Of a DNA stretch of 64,000 bases, positions 54,401 through 62,355 are shown in pieces. The notes under the pieces were generated by a model, which ran no database searches, was not told the DNA's origin, and saw only the letters and a list, made by a program, of their open reading frames with translations. Location: the NCBI GenBank assembly GCA_029259715.1, contig JAJDEP010000003.1, forward strand, positions 186,001 to 250,000, read 5' to 3'. The translations under genes were made by a program, and so were the position numbers. The first letter of the stretch is position 1. Every line of letters begins with the position of its first letter. The stretch comes from Planctomycetota bacterium (GTDB lineage: Bacteria; Planctomycetota; B15-G4).

Positions 54401-56179
54401 GTGCGACAGGACCGCGAAGAGGGAGTAGGTCAGGTTCTGGCCGTCGATGGGGTTGTGGACGTCCTGCACATCGAAGGCGAAGAGGCCGTGCCGTTCGCGG
54501 GCCCACGCGCGCTGGATCAGGTCGATGGTCTCGGCGCGCCGCACCGCTGTCCACGCGTCGTGTTGCACCTCGATGATCGGCGCCGGCGCGTCGAAGTCGA
54601 CCGGGTTGGCGTCGTTCGCGTCCGCGACGTAGCCGGTGAGCGCCGCGACGAGCTCATCACGCAGCAGCAACGCCGCGGCGTGGTCCTCCAACTCGATCTC
54701 CGTGCGCAGCACCCGGATGTCGTCCTCGGGGTCGTCGAAGAAGAGCAGCGGCGGGAAGACGATCTTCGGCGCGAGGTTCATGAACGACTCGGTCAGGATG
54801 ACGTTGTCGAACTCCGTCACGCTCTGCCCCGACTCGCGGCACCGCCGGGCCCTCTCCAACGCCTCCTCCCAGCGGGTCGGCGGCTGCTCGACGACCGACA
54901 CGATGCCCACCGACTTGCCTCCCGACGGCGGAATGACGTCGACCTGCGCCGCCTGCAGCGCGTCGCCGTCGCCGGCCTGCACGATGCCCAGGCCCAGCGC
55001 CGGCGCGCGCTCGTCCGCGCCGATGAGCTGCAGCGCCGCCGAGCGGTACAGGCTCGGGTCGTCGTCGCTGCGGTCGAGCGCCACCTCCACCGGCTCGCCG
55101 TCCGGCCGCCGGATCACATAGCGGTGGCGCTCGGCGTATGGCGGGGCGACGTACCGCGCCTGCAGGTGGAACTGTTCGCCCGTGTAGAGCAGCTCCGCCG
55201 GCTCGAACCCGGCGATGGCCCGCACATAGCGGATGTCGACCGGCTCGACGTCCGGCAGGTCGGGCAACCACACGCCGGGCTGGGCGTTGAGGGTGAGGCC
55301 CTTGGGATCGGCATCGAGTTGCGGCGCAAGCACCACTTCAACATCGAGGGTACGCCGCTCGCGAGGACCGGGACGCGTGCGCCCCGTGGCGACGACCTGC
55401 TCGGAGAGCGACGCGAACTCCAACCGGCTGCGCGGCGTCAGCGGCAGGTGGCGGCCGGCGAGCGTGAGCCAGGTGGTGCGCGCAGCGTCGGGCCGCTCCA
55501 GCGCCACCACCGCCTCGATGTGCGGGGGCATGCGCACCCAGCGCTCGGGCGCCGACACCTTCAGCTCGGCGGCGTCGTAGTCCCCGTGCCGGCTGAAGCG
55601 CATCTGTCCCGGGTTCGCGACCTCGTATTCCCAGTGGCCCTCCAGCGACTCGACCGGGTCGGTGCCGGGGTCGGCGAGGATGACGCGCAAGGGGCCCCGC
55701 GGTCCCTGGCCTGCGGCGACGCGGATCGACGCCTCGCCGCCCTCCAGCGACGCCACCAGCTCGCTGCCCACCGGCACGGCGATGGGCGTCGCCCCAGCGA
55801 CCGGTGGCGGCAACGTCGCAGCGGAGGTGTCGCCGTTCCTGTCGCCGGGCAACGGATGCCCCTCGATCGGAAACTCGGCCACCAGCCGGCCGTCCTCCAG
55901 GCGCGCCTTGCCCTCGATGCGGTGGATCGCGCCCGTCTGCGGATGCACGAGGTCGAGGTGCGCACCGACACCCCCGATCTCGACGAAGCCCGCGACCCGC
56001 TCCAAGGCCGCGTCGTCGTAGGCGATGGCCCAGTCGCCCTCGTACCACTCGCGCTCGTCGGCGGCCGCCGCAACGGGCGCCGCTACCGCGGTCTCACTTG
56101 CCACGGGCGTTGCCATCGCGACGACGAGCGTCAGCAGGAACACGAACCAACGCGTCATCATCGTGCGCCGCACCGTCAT
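51458..56179 (-). CDS. Giant exported protein with ADP-ribosyltransferase-like C-terminus
   Basis: 1573 residues. A signal peptide (MTRWFVFLLTLVVAMAT, after a basic start) leads into a long beta-rich region (about 40-450), a helical middle (about 450-830), an Ala/Gly linker and a Gly/Asp-rich low-complexity region (about 1146-1206). A proline-rich section then ends in about 130 residues that look like a toxin-type ADP-ribosyltransferase: LWHGSRADGTDIASRGFEF then RGFDDASNFGNTRESAQNAL (about 1445 on), the H-G-S/F-G-N-T pattern of ART folds. The architecture (long exported stalk, linker, variable C-terminal enzyme) is that of polymorphic toxins, though no immunity gene was recognised. Start overlaps the upstream gene by four bases. 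Confidence 0.65.
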   Translation of the reverse strand: MTVRRTMMTRWFVFLLTLVVAMATPVASETAVAAPVAAAADEREWYEGDWAIAYDDAALERVAGFVEIGGVGAHLDLVHPQTGAIHRIEGKARLEDGRLVAEFPIEGHPLPGDRNGDTSAATLPPPVAGATPIAVPVGSELVASLEGGEASIRVAAGQGPRGPLRVILADPGTDPVESLEGHWEYEVANPGQMRFSRHGDYDAAELKVSAPERWVRMPPHIEAVVALERPDAARTTWLTLAGRHLPLTPRSRLEFASLSEQVVATGRTRPGPRERRTLDVEVVLAPQLDADPKGLTLNAQPGVWLPDLPDVEPVDIRYVRAIAGFEPAELLYTGEQFHLQARYVAPPYAERHRYVIRRPDGEPVEVALDRSDDDPSLYRSAALQLIGADERAPALGLGIVQAGDGDALQAAQVDVIPPSGGKSVGIVSVVEQPPTRWEEALERARRCRESGQSVTEFDNVILTESFMNLAPKIVFPPLLFFDDPEDDIRVLRTEIELEDHAAALLLRDELVAALTGYVADANDANPVDFDAPAPIIEVQHDAWTAVRRAETIDLIQRAWARERHGLFAFDVQDVHNPIDGQNLTYSLFAVLSHNQLRWQNADVADWTGDPEWEEFLEDCAVVIAQAKGKSLSRAVAALARAQAVDDCDIGELLKVVGPGLDQIVMRIIPQMVRRPHVGEPAWPRLVPDTVARSRLRTLYVVAACVAAQEEYSSIDSDVAILAVTAPFAVGGVVLPTFARTSLVAARALRASEYAMGSLDLFDLYITAIETNQWVESWEEERFALGVAGVAGASRADSAKVSSVSLAQALFTVAVSHSLNVGPKALELIRTRRIDVSEGTRALVWHHAARDGVGSLNSRDRAIFDRMVGEARGSGGTGDIGPSSGGAPDAASAAADGGTGTRNLPAHPEAIVRVAEAQGASRPADAADGVVAAADGADANVIVSRPGGDGVHARSDEGAFDGLDGDTDPGSLRQPRAGGGEEVADATPAGHNDGVTQHGDLRNPTPGVDADPVRIDEVGPGGHGYDGGDRQQLADYLRDHDGVRDENLADVVSFWEGKGQPPDVVMAGRAFTRGHDPAVTGQSLDDFRRNLDRYLEQVEGISDPGRRRQAIDDHIDRVDRSFDDTRPGGAGRPGDPDWAAPDAPTEVLPDVRGPRGGSGGGDGPRDPGGSGDGGGGDGRGGGSGGGGGDGGRGDGGDGGGSSGAGGEPPRPPPLPGEDKYFRPASGDAGRVTGHRVHELLDGLRRLDPEIDATLAGQIDDVNRRILIKTRPGGEVEAAEVAADVAITSGVRFNGSELADAGGGRLTAAQGDAIMERALWRNQIPAEHWSQYGLLPPPNVPESWSLGARGPPGGVDPPAGGAGGAGGGDKTRTDPLAPRPRAPETVTRPMGAAAPPAPPAPAASSAPPRLEGPEDLPFAIGPTGHEPPGNWHRGSRVPEDAGTSSVDLWHGSRADGTDIASRGFEFRGFDDASNFGNTRESAQNALHQAYMERTDPALFRARIPRRIWDELVENGHIFQRPYAGYSNPELPDNGRLPDGTLEYRINTVEATRVINRYLERVSEWDLGLDGLDGGG

Positions 56180-56988
56180 CGCCCGCCGCCTTCGGAGCCG
56201 TCGGTCCGCGTGGCTCCGGGCGGCGGCGGAACGACGTAGAACGGCCCGCCCACGTAAGTGCGCGGACGCACCCGCTCGACGGGAAATGCGAGCGAGCCGC
56301 CCGGCCAGCTCAGCGCGGCGGTCTTGACCGCCTCGTCCCGCTCACCGGGAAAGATCGCCTCAACCCAGAAGGCCTCGCCCATCGGCAGTTCGTCGAACCA
56401 GCCGTTCAGGCCGTCCGCGGTGCGCAGGTAGCGCAGACGCGGCGGGCCCGCGCCGGGGTCACGCGCGTGGATGTCCAGCGGGACTTCGGGCTTGCTCAAC
56501 AGCCGCAGGTGATCGAACGGTTGCACCAGCGGGTAGCTGAGCCGGCCCTGGCCGAGCAGACGCCTCGTCTCGGTATCGTCGAGCACCTTGGTGTAGTCCT
56601 TCAGCTTTGCCATCACCTGCAGCGCCTCGATGCGCAGCGCCCGCTGGATCTCCGGATCGAGCCGTGCGGAGATGTGCAGGTCCGAGGCGCCGATGCGCAG
56701 CTTGACGAGGTAGATGCTGGCCACGCTGCGCTCGTAGTAGGGCGTGATCTCCACAGCCAGGTGGGCATCGAAGCGCGCCGCGCCGGTGCCGTCCGACTCG
56801 CGGATGACCCGCGCCACGTCGTTGATCACGCACACGATGCAACCATCGCCGACCTGATCGACCGCTCCCGCTTCCGAATCGTAGAGCATCAGCGCGGTGC
56901 GGGTTTCCGAAGGCGGCGCTTCGCCTTCATCGGGTACGTCGCCCGGCAACGCGAACGCGACGAGGATCAGGGCGGCCAGTCGTTTCAT
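56176..56988 (-). CDS. Exported protein of unknown function, middle gene of the secreted operon
   Basis: 270 residues with a signal peptide (MKRLAALILVAFALPG). It then has beta-rich sequence with CIVCVINDVARVIRESDGTG, LAVEITPYYERSVASIYLVK and a C-terminal Gly/Pro stretch (GGPFYVVPPPPGATRTDG). Cysteines near 49 and 52 may form a disulfide. No family recognised. Overlaps both neighbours by ATGA, so all three are one operon. May be an accessory or immunity factor for the giant protein; this is inference from position. Confidence 0.5.
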   Translation of the reverse strand: MKRLAALILVAFALPGDVPDEGEAPPSETRTALMLYDSEAGAVDQVGDGCIVCVINDVARVIRESDGTGAARFDAHLAVEITPYYERSVASIYLVKLRIGASDLHISARLDPEIQRALRIEALQVMAKLKDYTKVLDDTETRRLLGQGRLSYPLVQPFDHLRLLSKPEVPLDIHARDPGAGPPRLRYLRTADGLNGWFDELPMGEAFWVEAIFPGERDEAVKTAALSWPGGSLAFPVERVRPRTYVGGPFYVVPPPPGATRTDGSEGGGR

Positions 56989-59306
56989 CGAGGCGTCTCC
57001 GCTTCCGGGCTTCCGGGCGCAGGTTCACGAGCACCCTCGCTCTCGGCCGTGGACTCGCGACCGCCCTCCCGCGCGGACGCAGGCTCCGCACCGAGCCCGG
57101 AGCGCCGGGCGTGACGCGCAAAGTCGCTCAGACCGAGGTCGAAGACGAAGTCGCGCCCCTGCTCGAGGAATTCGAAGCGCACGTCGAGGTAGCGCCCGTC
57201 GAGATCGAGTCGCTCCATCGCTGCGCTGTAGAGCTCGAAGCCATCCGCATCGACGCCCTCCCGCTGCAGCGCGGTGCTGCCCTGCGGGCCCCGCAGCCAT
57301 ACGCCGGCCACCAGCTTGCGCCCGTCGTCGACGGTGTAGGCATGGTGGTCCCACTCGGCCGGGTCGCCCTGGTTCTTCGCGATCATCGTGGCCAGTCCGC
57401 CGACGCCGTCGTAGCTGTGCGCCACCTGGTCGATGTGCAATCCCAGGACGAGCCGACCCGAGGCCCACGCCGGCCGCACCTCGAGCACTCCACTCAGCAC
57501 CCCGCCGTAGCTGGGATTCTCCTCCAGCCGCCGGAACATGTACGCCTCGCGCTCGATACCGTCCGGGAAGTCGCCGTACGCCGGCGGACGCGGGATGAAG
57601 GCGACGGCGTGCAACGCGAGCGCGAGGTCGACGAAGTGCGCCTCTGGCTCGCCGTCCGATCGCAGCGGCGCCAGAGCGGCGACCAGGTCGTCGTGGTCGA
57701 CGTGGTTGAACTGCCACGGGAAGTGCGGACGCTCGCGCAGCTGCGCGACGTACAAATCAAGAGCCTCGGGCTCGGGACACCACGGCATCTCCGTGAAGAA
57801 CTCCTGCCCCGCATGGACGAGCTGGTCGGGGGTCAGCGTCCAGCGCGTGCCGCCCCAGCGCCAGTCGATGTTGATGTCGACGCCGTAGTGGACCAGCCCG
57901 CGCAGCCACCAGGCCGCCGTGCGCTCGTTGGGCCGGAAATTGGACGTGAGGAAGTCGAAGTAGCGACCGTAATCGAGGTCCTGCTGGCGCGTGTCGCCGG
58001 GGGCGGCGGGATCGGCGAAGGTCTTCACCGCCCGGACGATGTACGCGGCGCGGGCGTGGTCGAGGAAGGCGTTCTGATCTTCGGGAGCAAACGGCCGCAA
58101 GCGGTGGACGACGGCCGGCGCCGACCAGAAATTCCAGAGCTCGTCCATGGAGACGGTGAGCAGCGGGCGCGGGTCGGCCGCGAACGGGATCAGGAATTCG
58201 AGATGGCGCCGGTTGAGGGCCGCCTGCGCCAGCAAGCGGCGATCATCGTCATCGCCGTGCGCGAGCAGGACCGCCGCCGCGAATTCCAGTCCCGCTTCGT
58301 AGCGTTGCACCGGGATGTCCTTGGTCTCCTCGCCGGCCTGCTTCGCAGCGACGTAGCGACTCCGCGCGGACACAGAGCGCTCCACGGTCTGGCGCGTGGC
58401 CGCCAGCATCGACGCGGACGGGCGATGCGCCAGGGCCTCGAACAGGGACCGCGGCCAGTCCGACTCATCGTCGGCGGCCAGGCGGGCGACGAGAGGCTGC
58501 GCATCGACGTCGATGCCGTAGCTGGCCAACGCGGCCGCCGACCAGAGGTCACCGTCGCGGGCCTTGCTCATCAGCCGGCCGTCGCGGAGGGCCCCCCGGC
58601 GTAGGTCCATCAGCCCCTGGACGGCTCCGACGCCGATGCGTTCGCCGTCGGCTTCGGCGCCCACGGACGCGAAGATCAACCAGGCGAGGCGGTCCGTCGC
58701 CCAGTACCAGTGGCGCTGCGCGTCGGACAACTCGTTCTTGTCGGGCCGGTCGTCGAACCAGGTGCGGGCCGCACGAAGGGCATCATCCACCACCTCCGGA
58801 GCGACCCACGGTCGGGGCACCGACAGGATGTTGCGCCACGCGTCGAGCATGCGGTAGCGGTCGAGCACCTCGCCCATGGCCGGCTGCGACTTGAACTCGA
58901 CGAGGAGCGGCTCGGTGCCATCGGCGTTCCCGGGCAGATGCTGCAACCAGAGGGCCTCGGGCCTCTCGAAGGACACCGCCACCACGTCGCCTTCGGTGAC
59001 CTGCACCTGCTCGAAGGCGAGCGGGTCGAATTCCGGTGACACCGTGTAGTGGCCCGACGGGACGGCGACCTCGGACACCATCGCCGTGGTGCGCGCAATC
59101 TCGGTGAAGTCACTATCGAAGACGGTGCAGGGCACGGGATGCGACCCGCCCACGCCATCGACGACCAGGCAGACGATGCGACCGCTTTCCGCGAGAGCCG
59201 GCCCAGGCGCAAGGAACTCGCTTGCGAGCAAACTCAGGGTGAGCGCGACGCCGACCCACCGACCGATGGCCGGAGCCCTCCGTCCGCTGATCCCGTGCAA
59301 CGCCAA
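56985..59306 (-). CDS. Exported repeat protein of unknown function, first gene of the secreted operon
   Basis: 773 residues with a clear signal peptide (VGVALTLSLLASEFLAPG, cleavage near ALAESG). The N-terminal 100 residues resemble a beta-sandwich (VPSGHYTVSPEFDPLAFEQV). The rest is largely helical and tryptophan-rich (YWATDRLAWLIFASVG; WWLRGLVHYGVDINIDWRWG) and ends in a Ser/Glu/Pro tail. No recognised domain. A promoter for the operon should lie in 59307-59465. The chain of three exported proteins suggests a shared cell-surface function. Confidence 0.5.
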   Translation of the reverse strand: MALHGISGRRAPAIGRWVGVALTLSLLASEFLAPGPALAESGRIVCLVVDGVGGSHPVPCTVFDSDFTEIARTTAMVSEVAVPSGHYTVSPEFDPLAFEQVQVTEGDVVAVSFERPEALWLQHLPGNADGTEPLLVEFKSQPAMGEVLDRYRMLDAWRNILSVPRPWVAPEVVDDALRAARTWFDDRPDKNELSDAQRHWYWATDRLAWLIFASVGAEADGERIGVGAVQGLMDLRRGALRDGRLMSKARDGDLWSAAALASYGIDVDAQPLVARLAADDESDWPRSLFEALAHRPSASMLAATRQTVERSVSARSRYVAAKQAGEETKDIPVQRYEAGLEFAAAVLLAHGDDDDRRLLAQAALNRRHLEFLIPFAADPRPLLTVSMDELWNFWSAPAVVHRLRPFAPEDQNAFLDHARAAYIVRAVKTFADPAAPGDTRQQDLDYGRYFDFLTSNFRPNERTAAWWLRGLVHYGVDINIDWRWGGTRWTLTPDQLVHAGQEFFTEMPWCPEPEALDLYVAQLRERPHFPWQFNHVDHDDLVAALAPLRSDGEPEAHFVDLALALHAVAFIPRPPAYGDFPDGIEREAYMFRRLEENPSYGGVLSGVLEVRPAWASGRLVLGLHIDQVAHSYDGVGGLATMIAKNQGDPAEWDHHAYTVDDGRKLVAGVWLRGPQGSTALQREGVDADGFELYSAAMERLDLDGRYLDVRFEFLEQGRDFVFDLGLSDFARHARRSGLGAEPASAREGGRESTAESEGAREPAPGSPEAETPR

Positions 59307-59465
59307 GGCGCGCCCTCCTTCCCGAGCCCCGATGATATCAGGGCCCCGTCGAGTCGCGCTTCACCCCCACCTGCCCGGCACCGGCAATTTCCTTGGCATC
59401 CACCCCCATTTCCCAACCCCAAGTGAACTCCCGCCCCCCTTCCTGGGACTCTATCCCTGAGTCCC

Positions 59466-60089
59466 ATGAGCCCAACCGACGCAACCCTCTCCCGCCTGCT
59501 GGTCCTGCGCGCTCGCGCCGGTGACGAGGAGGCCTTCGTGGAGATCGTGAGCCGGCACGGCGCCCGCCTGCGGTACTACCTCGTCGGGCTCACCGGCCGC
59601 CCCCACGTGGCGGAGGACCTGCTGCAGGAAACATGGCTGGTCGCCTGGCGCCGCCTGCGCACCCTGCGCGAACCCGACGCCCTGACCACCTGGCTCTATC
59701 GCATCGCCCGCAACCTGGCCGTCAAGGCCCTGCGCCGCGAGCGGGCCTGGGAGCCCCTGCCCGACGAACCCGTCGCCGAGGAGGACGAGTCGGACTTCGG
59801 GGCCGAGGACGCGGCGGCCATCCACGCCGCCCTGCAATGCCTCAATCCCGTGCACCGCGACGTGCTCCTGCTGCAGTTCATGGAGGGGCTGACCTACGAG
59901 CAGATCGCCGAGGCCGTCGGTTGTCCGGTGGGCACCGTCCGCTCGCGCCTGCACCACGCCCGCCGGGCCCTGCGCGAGCAGCTCGTCCGCGACGCCCCCG
60001 ACACCGTGCCGGAGACCCCGACCACACCACCTTCGAAACCCCCGTCCACCAGCGGCCCCACGGCCGCCCGGCAGGAGGACCTCACATGA
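59466..60089 (+). CDS. ECF-type RNA polymerase sigma factor
   Basis: 207 residues. Region 2 (LRARAGDEEAFVEIVSRHG, DLLQETWLVAWRRL) and region 4 (LNPVHRDVLLLQFMEGLTY, EQIAEAVGCPVGTVRSRLHH) are standard for ECF sigma factors. The tail is a Pro/Thr-rich extension of about 25 residues. It directs RNA polymerase to a specific promoter set. The overlapping gene downstream (ATGA) is a small membrane protein, a possible regulator. The ATG at 59466 follows a T-poor region with no strong ribosome site. Confidence 0.88.
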   Translation: MSPTDATLSRLLVLRARAGDEEAFVEIVSRHGARLRYYLVGLTGRPHVAEDLLQETWLVAWRRLRTLREPDALTTWLYRIARNLAVKALRRERAWEPLPDEPVAEEDESDFGAEDAAAIHAALQCLNPVHRDVLLLQFMEGLTYEQIAEAVGCPVGTVRSRLHHARRALREQLVRDAPDTVPETPTTPPSKPPSTSGPTAARQEDLT

Positions 60090-60499
60090 CCGCCCACCAA
60101 CCCAACCCCAACCCCAACCCCCACCCCAACCCGAATCCCAGTCCCAACCGTCCCGAACTCGGCGAGGCATTGCTCCGCGCCAGCGGAGCTGCCGAACCCG
60201 ATCCCAACACCCTCCAGGAGATCCGCGCCATGATCGAAGACCAGAAGCAACTCCAGCTCCGCAACGGCCGCCACGCCGCCGCGGCCTGGATCGTCACCGC
60301 CCTGACCATGGGGCTCGCCTCCATGGCCGTCGGCCAGGTGGCCTACCTGGTGCTGCCCCTGTGCTCCGCGGTCTCGGTGATCCTCACCGTCCGCTGGCTG
60401 CTGTCCATGCGCTGGGGCGGCAACATGCGCAACCGCGAGCTGCTGCTGCAGCTCACCGAGGAGGTGCGCAGTCTGCGCGAGGAGCGCAACGGCGCCTGA
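60086..60499 (+). CDS. Small membrane protein cotranscribed with the sigma factor
   Basis: 137 residues. The N-terminus is a run of N-P and H-P dipeptides (TAHQPNPNPNPHPNP), then LGEALLRASGAAEPDPNTLQ, two membrane segments (AAAWIVTALTMGLASMAV and VAYLVLPLCSAVSVILTV) and a cytoplasmic coiled coil (LLLQLTEEVRSLREERNG). There is no zinc motif of ZAS anti-sigma factors. Position suggests an anti-sigma or signal protein, unproven. Overlaps the sigma gene by four bases. Confidence 0.55.
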   Translation: MTAHQPNPNPNPHPNPNPSPNRPELGEALLRASGAAEPDPNTLQEIRAMIEDQKQLQLRNGRHAAAAWIVTALTMGLASMAVGQVAYLVLPLCSAVSVILTVRWLLSMRWGGNMRNRELLLQLTEEVRSLREERNGA

Positions 60500-60509
60500 C
60501 CGTCCGGCT

Positions 60510-61166
60510 TCAGTCGCCACCGCCCTCGCCCTCTCCCCGCTGGAAGAAGCCTGGGTTGGTGGCGACGAAGTCGTCGATCCAGCGCTGCAGGAACCAGTCG
60601 TCGTTGCCGCGTCGCAGCGAGCGCCAGCCGAGCAGGCTGATCACCAGGGCGCCCGCCGTGTCGACGATGAGGTCCCACATGGTGTCGAGCAGCCCGCTCT
60701 TCTGCATGTTCATCCCGAACAGCTGGTCCATGGCGAACTCGAAGATCTCCCACAGCGCGCCGAGGCCCACCGCGAACACGAAGGCGAACAGCGCGACGAA
60801 GAAGGGCTTCATGTGGATCGCGATGCTCTCGTGCTCGTTCAGCACGTGCACCAGCAGGAAGCCCAGCACCCCGAGCAGCAGCCCCGACCCGGTGTGCAGC
60901 ACGGCGTCCCACCACCAGTAGCGCACGTAGTAGCCGTGGACCTCCCCGAGGAACAGCGAGGCGTAGACGAACACCACCGCCAGGAATTCCATCTGCGCGG
61001 GGATGCGGACGCTGAAGCGCCGCCCCAGCATCTCGGGCAGCAGGGCCACCAGGGTGATGCCGCCGGTCGTCGCCGCGACCAGCCAGCGCCCCTGGATCAG
61101 CGCGAGCAGCGTGCCCACCGCGAGCAGCAGCTGCAGACCGATGGTGAGGCGCCGACTCCAGCTCAT
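60510..61166 (-). CDS. YjdF/DUF2238-like polytopic membrane protein
   Basis: 218 residues with six or so membrane segments (RLTIGLQLLLAVGTLLALIQ; FLAVVFVYASLFLGEVHGYY; WWWDAVLHTGSGLLLGVLG) and conserved LGALWEIFEFAMDQLFGMN and DTMWDLIVDTAGALV. This is the pattern I associate with the YjdF family of membrane proteins of unknown function. The ATG at 61166 has a GGAGG site that lies within a short tandem duplication. Convergent with the small membrane protein gene. Confidence 0.65.
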   Translation of the reverse strand: MSWSRRLTIGLQLLLAVGTLLALIQGRWLVAATTGGITLVALLPEMLGRRFSVRIPAQMEFLAVVFVYASLFLGEVHGYYVRYWWWDAVLHTGSGLLLGVLGFLLVHVLNEHESIAIHMKPFFVALFAFVFAVGLGALWEIFEFAMDQLFGMNMQKSGLLDTMWDLIVDTAGALVISLLGWRSLRRGNDDWFLQRWIDDFVATNPGFFQRGEGEGGGD

Positions 61167-61168
61167 GC

Positions 61169-61204
61169 CCGCCTCCGTTCCCCTGTTGTCCGCCTCCGTT
61201 CCCC
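61169..61204. repeat. Tandem duplication carrying a duplicated ribosome-binding site
   Basis: CCGCCTCCGTTCCCC occurs at 61169-61183 and again at 61190-61204, a 21-base period. On the minus strand each copy contains GGAGG, one of them just ahead of the membrane protein ATG at 61166. The second copy may be spare or add to initiation. Confidence 0.5.
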
Positions 61205-61253
61205 GGTCGTTGGTTGTAACACCCGCCGCCGGCACCACTGCTAAGCTGGGACC

Positions 61254-62297
61254 ATGCTGCCGCTCATCCTCGCAACAGCACTCGCCCTGCAAGCGGCGCC
61301 CCCCTCCGCACTCCCACCCACCACCACCGCTTCGCCCACCACCACGCCTCCGCCCCCCGCGCCCCCGGACACGCTCCTGGTCGACTACGCCGGCAACGCC
61401 CTCACCCCCTGGGACGGCGACGCCGACCACGAGACCCTCATGTGCCTGCAGTGGGCGTTCGACCACGAGCCCGGCGACGCGCACAAGCGCGCGGTGTTCG
61501 TGTTCGTCCACGGGGGCTGGGGTTTCTTCAACAACCAGGCCAACGCCGTCCCACCGCCGGGTCACAACGTCTGGCTGGCCGCCGCCCAGGCCCGCACCGG
61601 CTGCGTCGTGGCCTACATCAACTACCCGTTGCTGCAGTCGTCGTCCGAGTCCCTCGCCGACGGACAGGCCGACGTGGTGGCCCGCGCCGTGCAGTTCCTG
61701 CGGCATCACGCCGACGCCCTCGCCATCGACCCCGACCTCGTCGTCGTCGCGGGCACGTCCCATGGCGGCCTGCTCGCCTTCGACCTCGCGCTGCGGGCCG
61801 ACCGGGCCGTCCCCGGCGCCACCCGCATCGAGAAGCAGTCGAGCCGCCCCGACTTCGTCATCGTGAGCGACGCGCCCACGCTGATCCCCCTGCTGTCGGC
61901 GTCGCGCTGCGTCACGGCGAGCGGGCAGGGCACGGGCCTCGGATACCTGACGCACCAGGAGATCCCGGCCTTCGACGCCCAACGCTCATCGCCACTGCTG
62001 TGGCTCACAGAGGGTCGGGTGGCGCCGGCCGATGTGCCGCCCCTCTGCCTCGTGTACAGCGAGCCCATCACGCCCGTAGGCACACCCATCTGCGACGTTC
62101 ACGACGGCGCCTTCGGATTGCTCATGTGGCAGGCCGTGCTCGACGCGGCCCACCCCGACGTGGCGGCGGCGAGCGCCTACGTGCCCGGAGCCGATCCCCA
62201 CAACAAGGCCGCCCAGTGGCTCAACGGCACCATCCCGCAAGCGGCCCAGGGCGCACCGCCCGGACCCGGCATCGGCGGCCAGAGCCCGAACCACTGA
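61254..62297 (+). CDS. Secreted alpha/beta hydrolase
   Basis: 347 residues with a signal peptide (MLPLILATALALQAAPPSA), then a Pro/Thr linker and a hydrolase core: FVFVHGGWGFFNNQANAVPP (about 83-102, the HGG oxyanion region), VVAYINYPLLQSSSESLADG and VVVAGTSHGGLLAFDLALRA with the nucleophile serine in GTSHG near residue 168. A C-terminal His (DPHNKAAQWLNGTIPQ) may complete the triad. Substrate unknown. Divergent from the YjdF-like gene, and on the same strand as the sulfatase that follows 58 bases later. Confidence 0.72.
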   Translation: MLPLILATALALQAAPPSALPPTTTASPTTTPPPPAPPDTLLVDYAGNALTPWDGDADHETLMCLQWAFDHEPGDAHKRAVFVFVHGGWGFFNNQANAVPPPGHNVWLAAAQARTGCVVAYINYPLLQSSSESLADGQADVVARAVQFLRHHADALAIDPDLVVVAGTSHGGLLAFDLALRADRAVPGATRIEKQSSRPDFVIVSDAPTLIPLLSASRCVTASGQGTGLGYLTHQEIPAFDAQRSSPLLWLTEGRVAPADVPPLCLVYSEPITPVGTPICDVHDGAFGLLMWQAVLDAAHPDVAAASAYVPGADPHNKAAQWLNGTIPQAAQGAPPGPGIGGQSPNH

Positions 62298-62355
62298 GCA
62301 CCGCCGCTCGCGGGGCGCCCTTGATGGCCCCCCACCGGTCCTCGATGATCCGCCC

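Noticed and set aside
52202-56239. 1345-codon plus-strand ORF
   Set aside because: Shadow of the giant exported protein on the minus strand; the composition (Arg, Val, Gly, Ala, His) is the typical antisense of GC-rich genes, and the minus frame has a signal peptide and operon overlaps.
60098-60150. CCCAAC-type simple repeat as a regulatory or phase-variable tract
   Set aside because: It codes for Asn-Pro repeats at the start of the small membrane protein with changing codons; unit length is a multiple of three, so it could not cause frameshifts.
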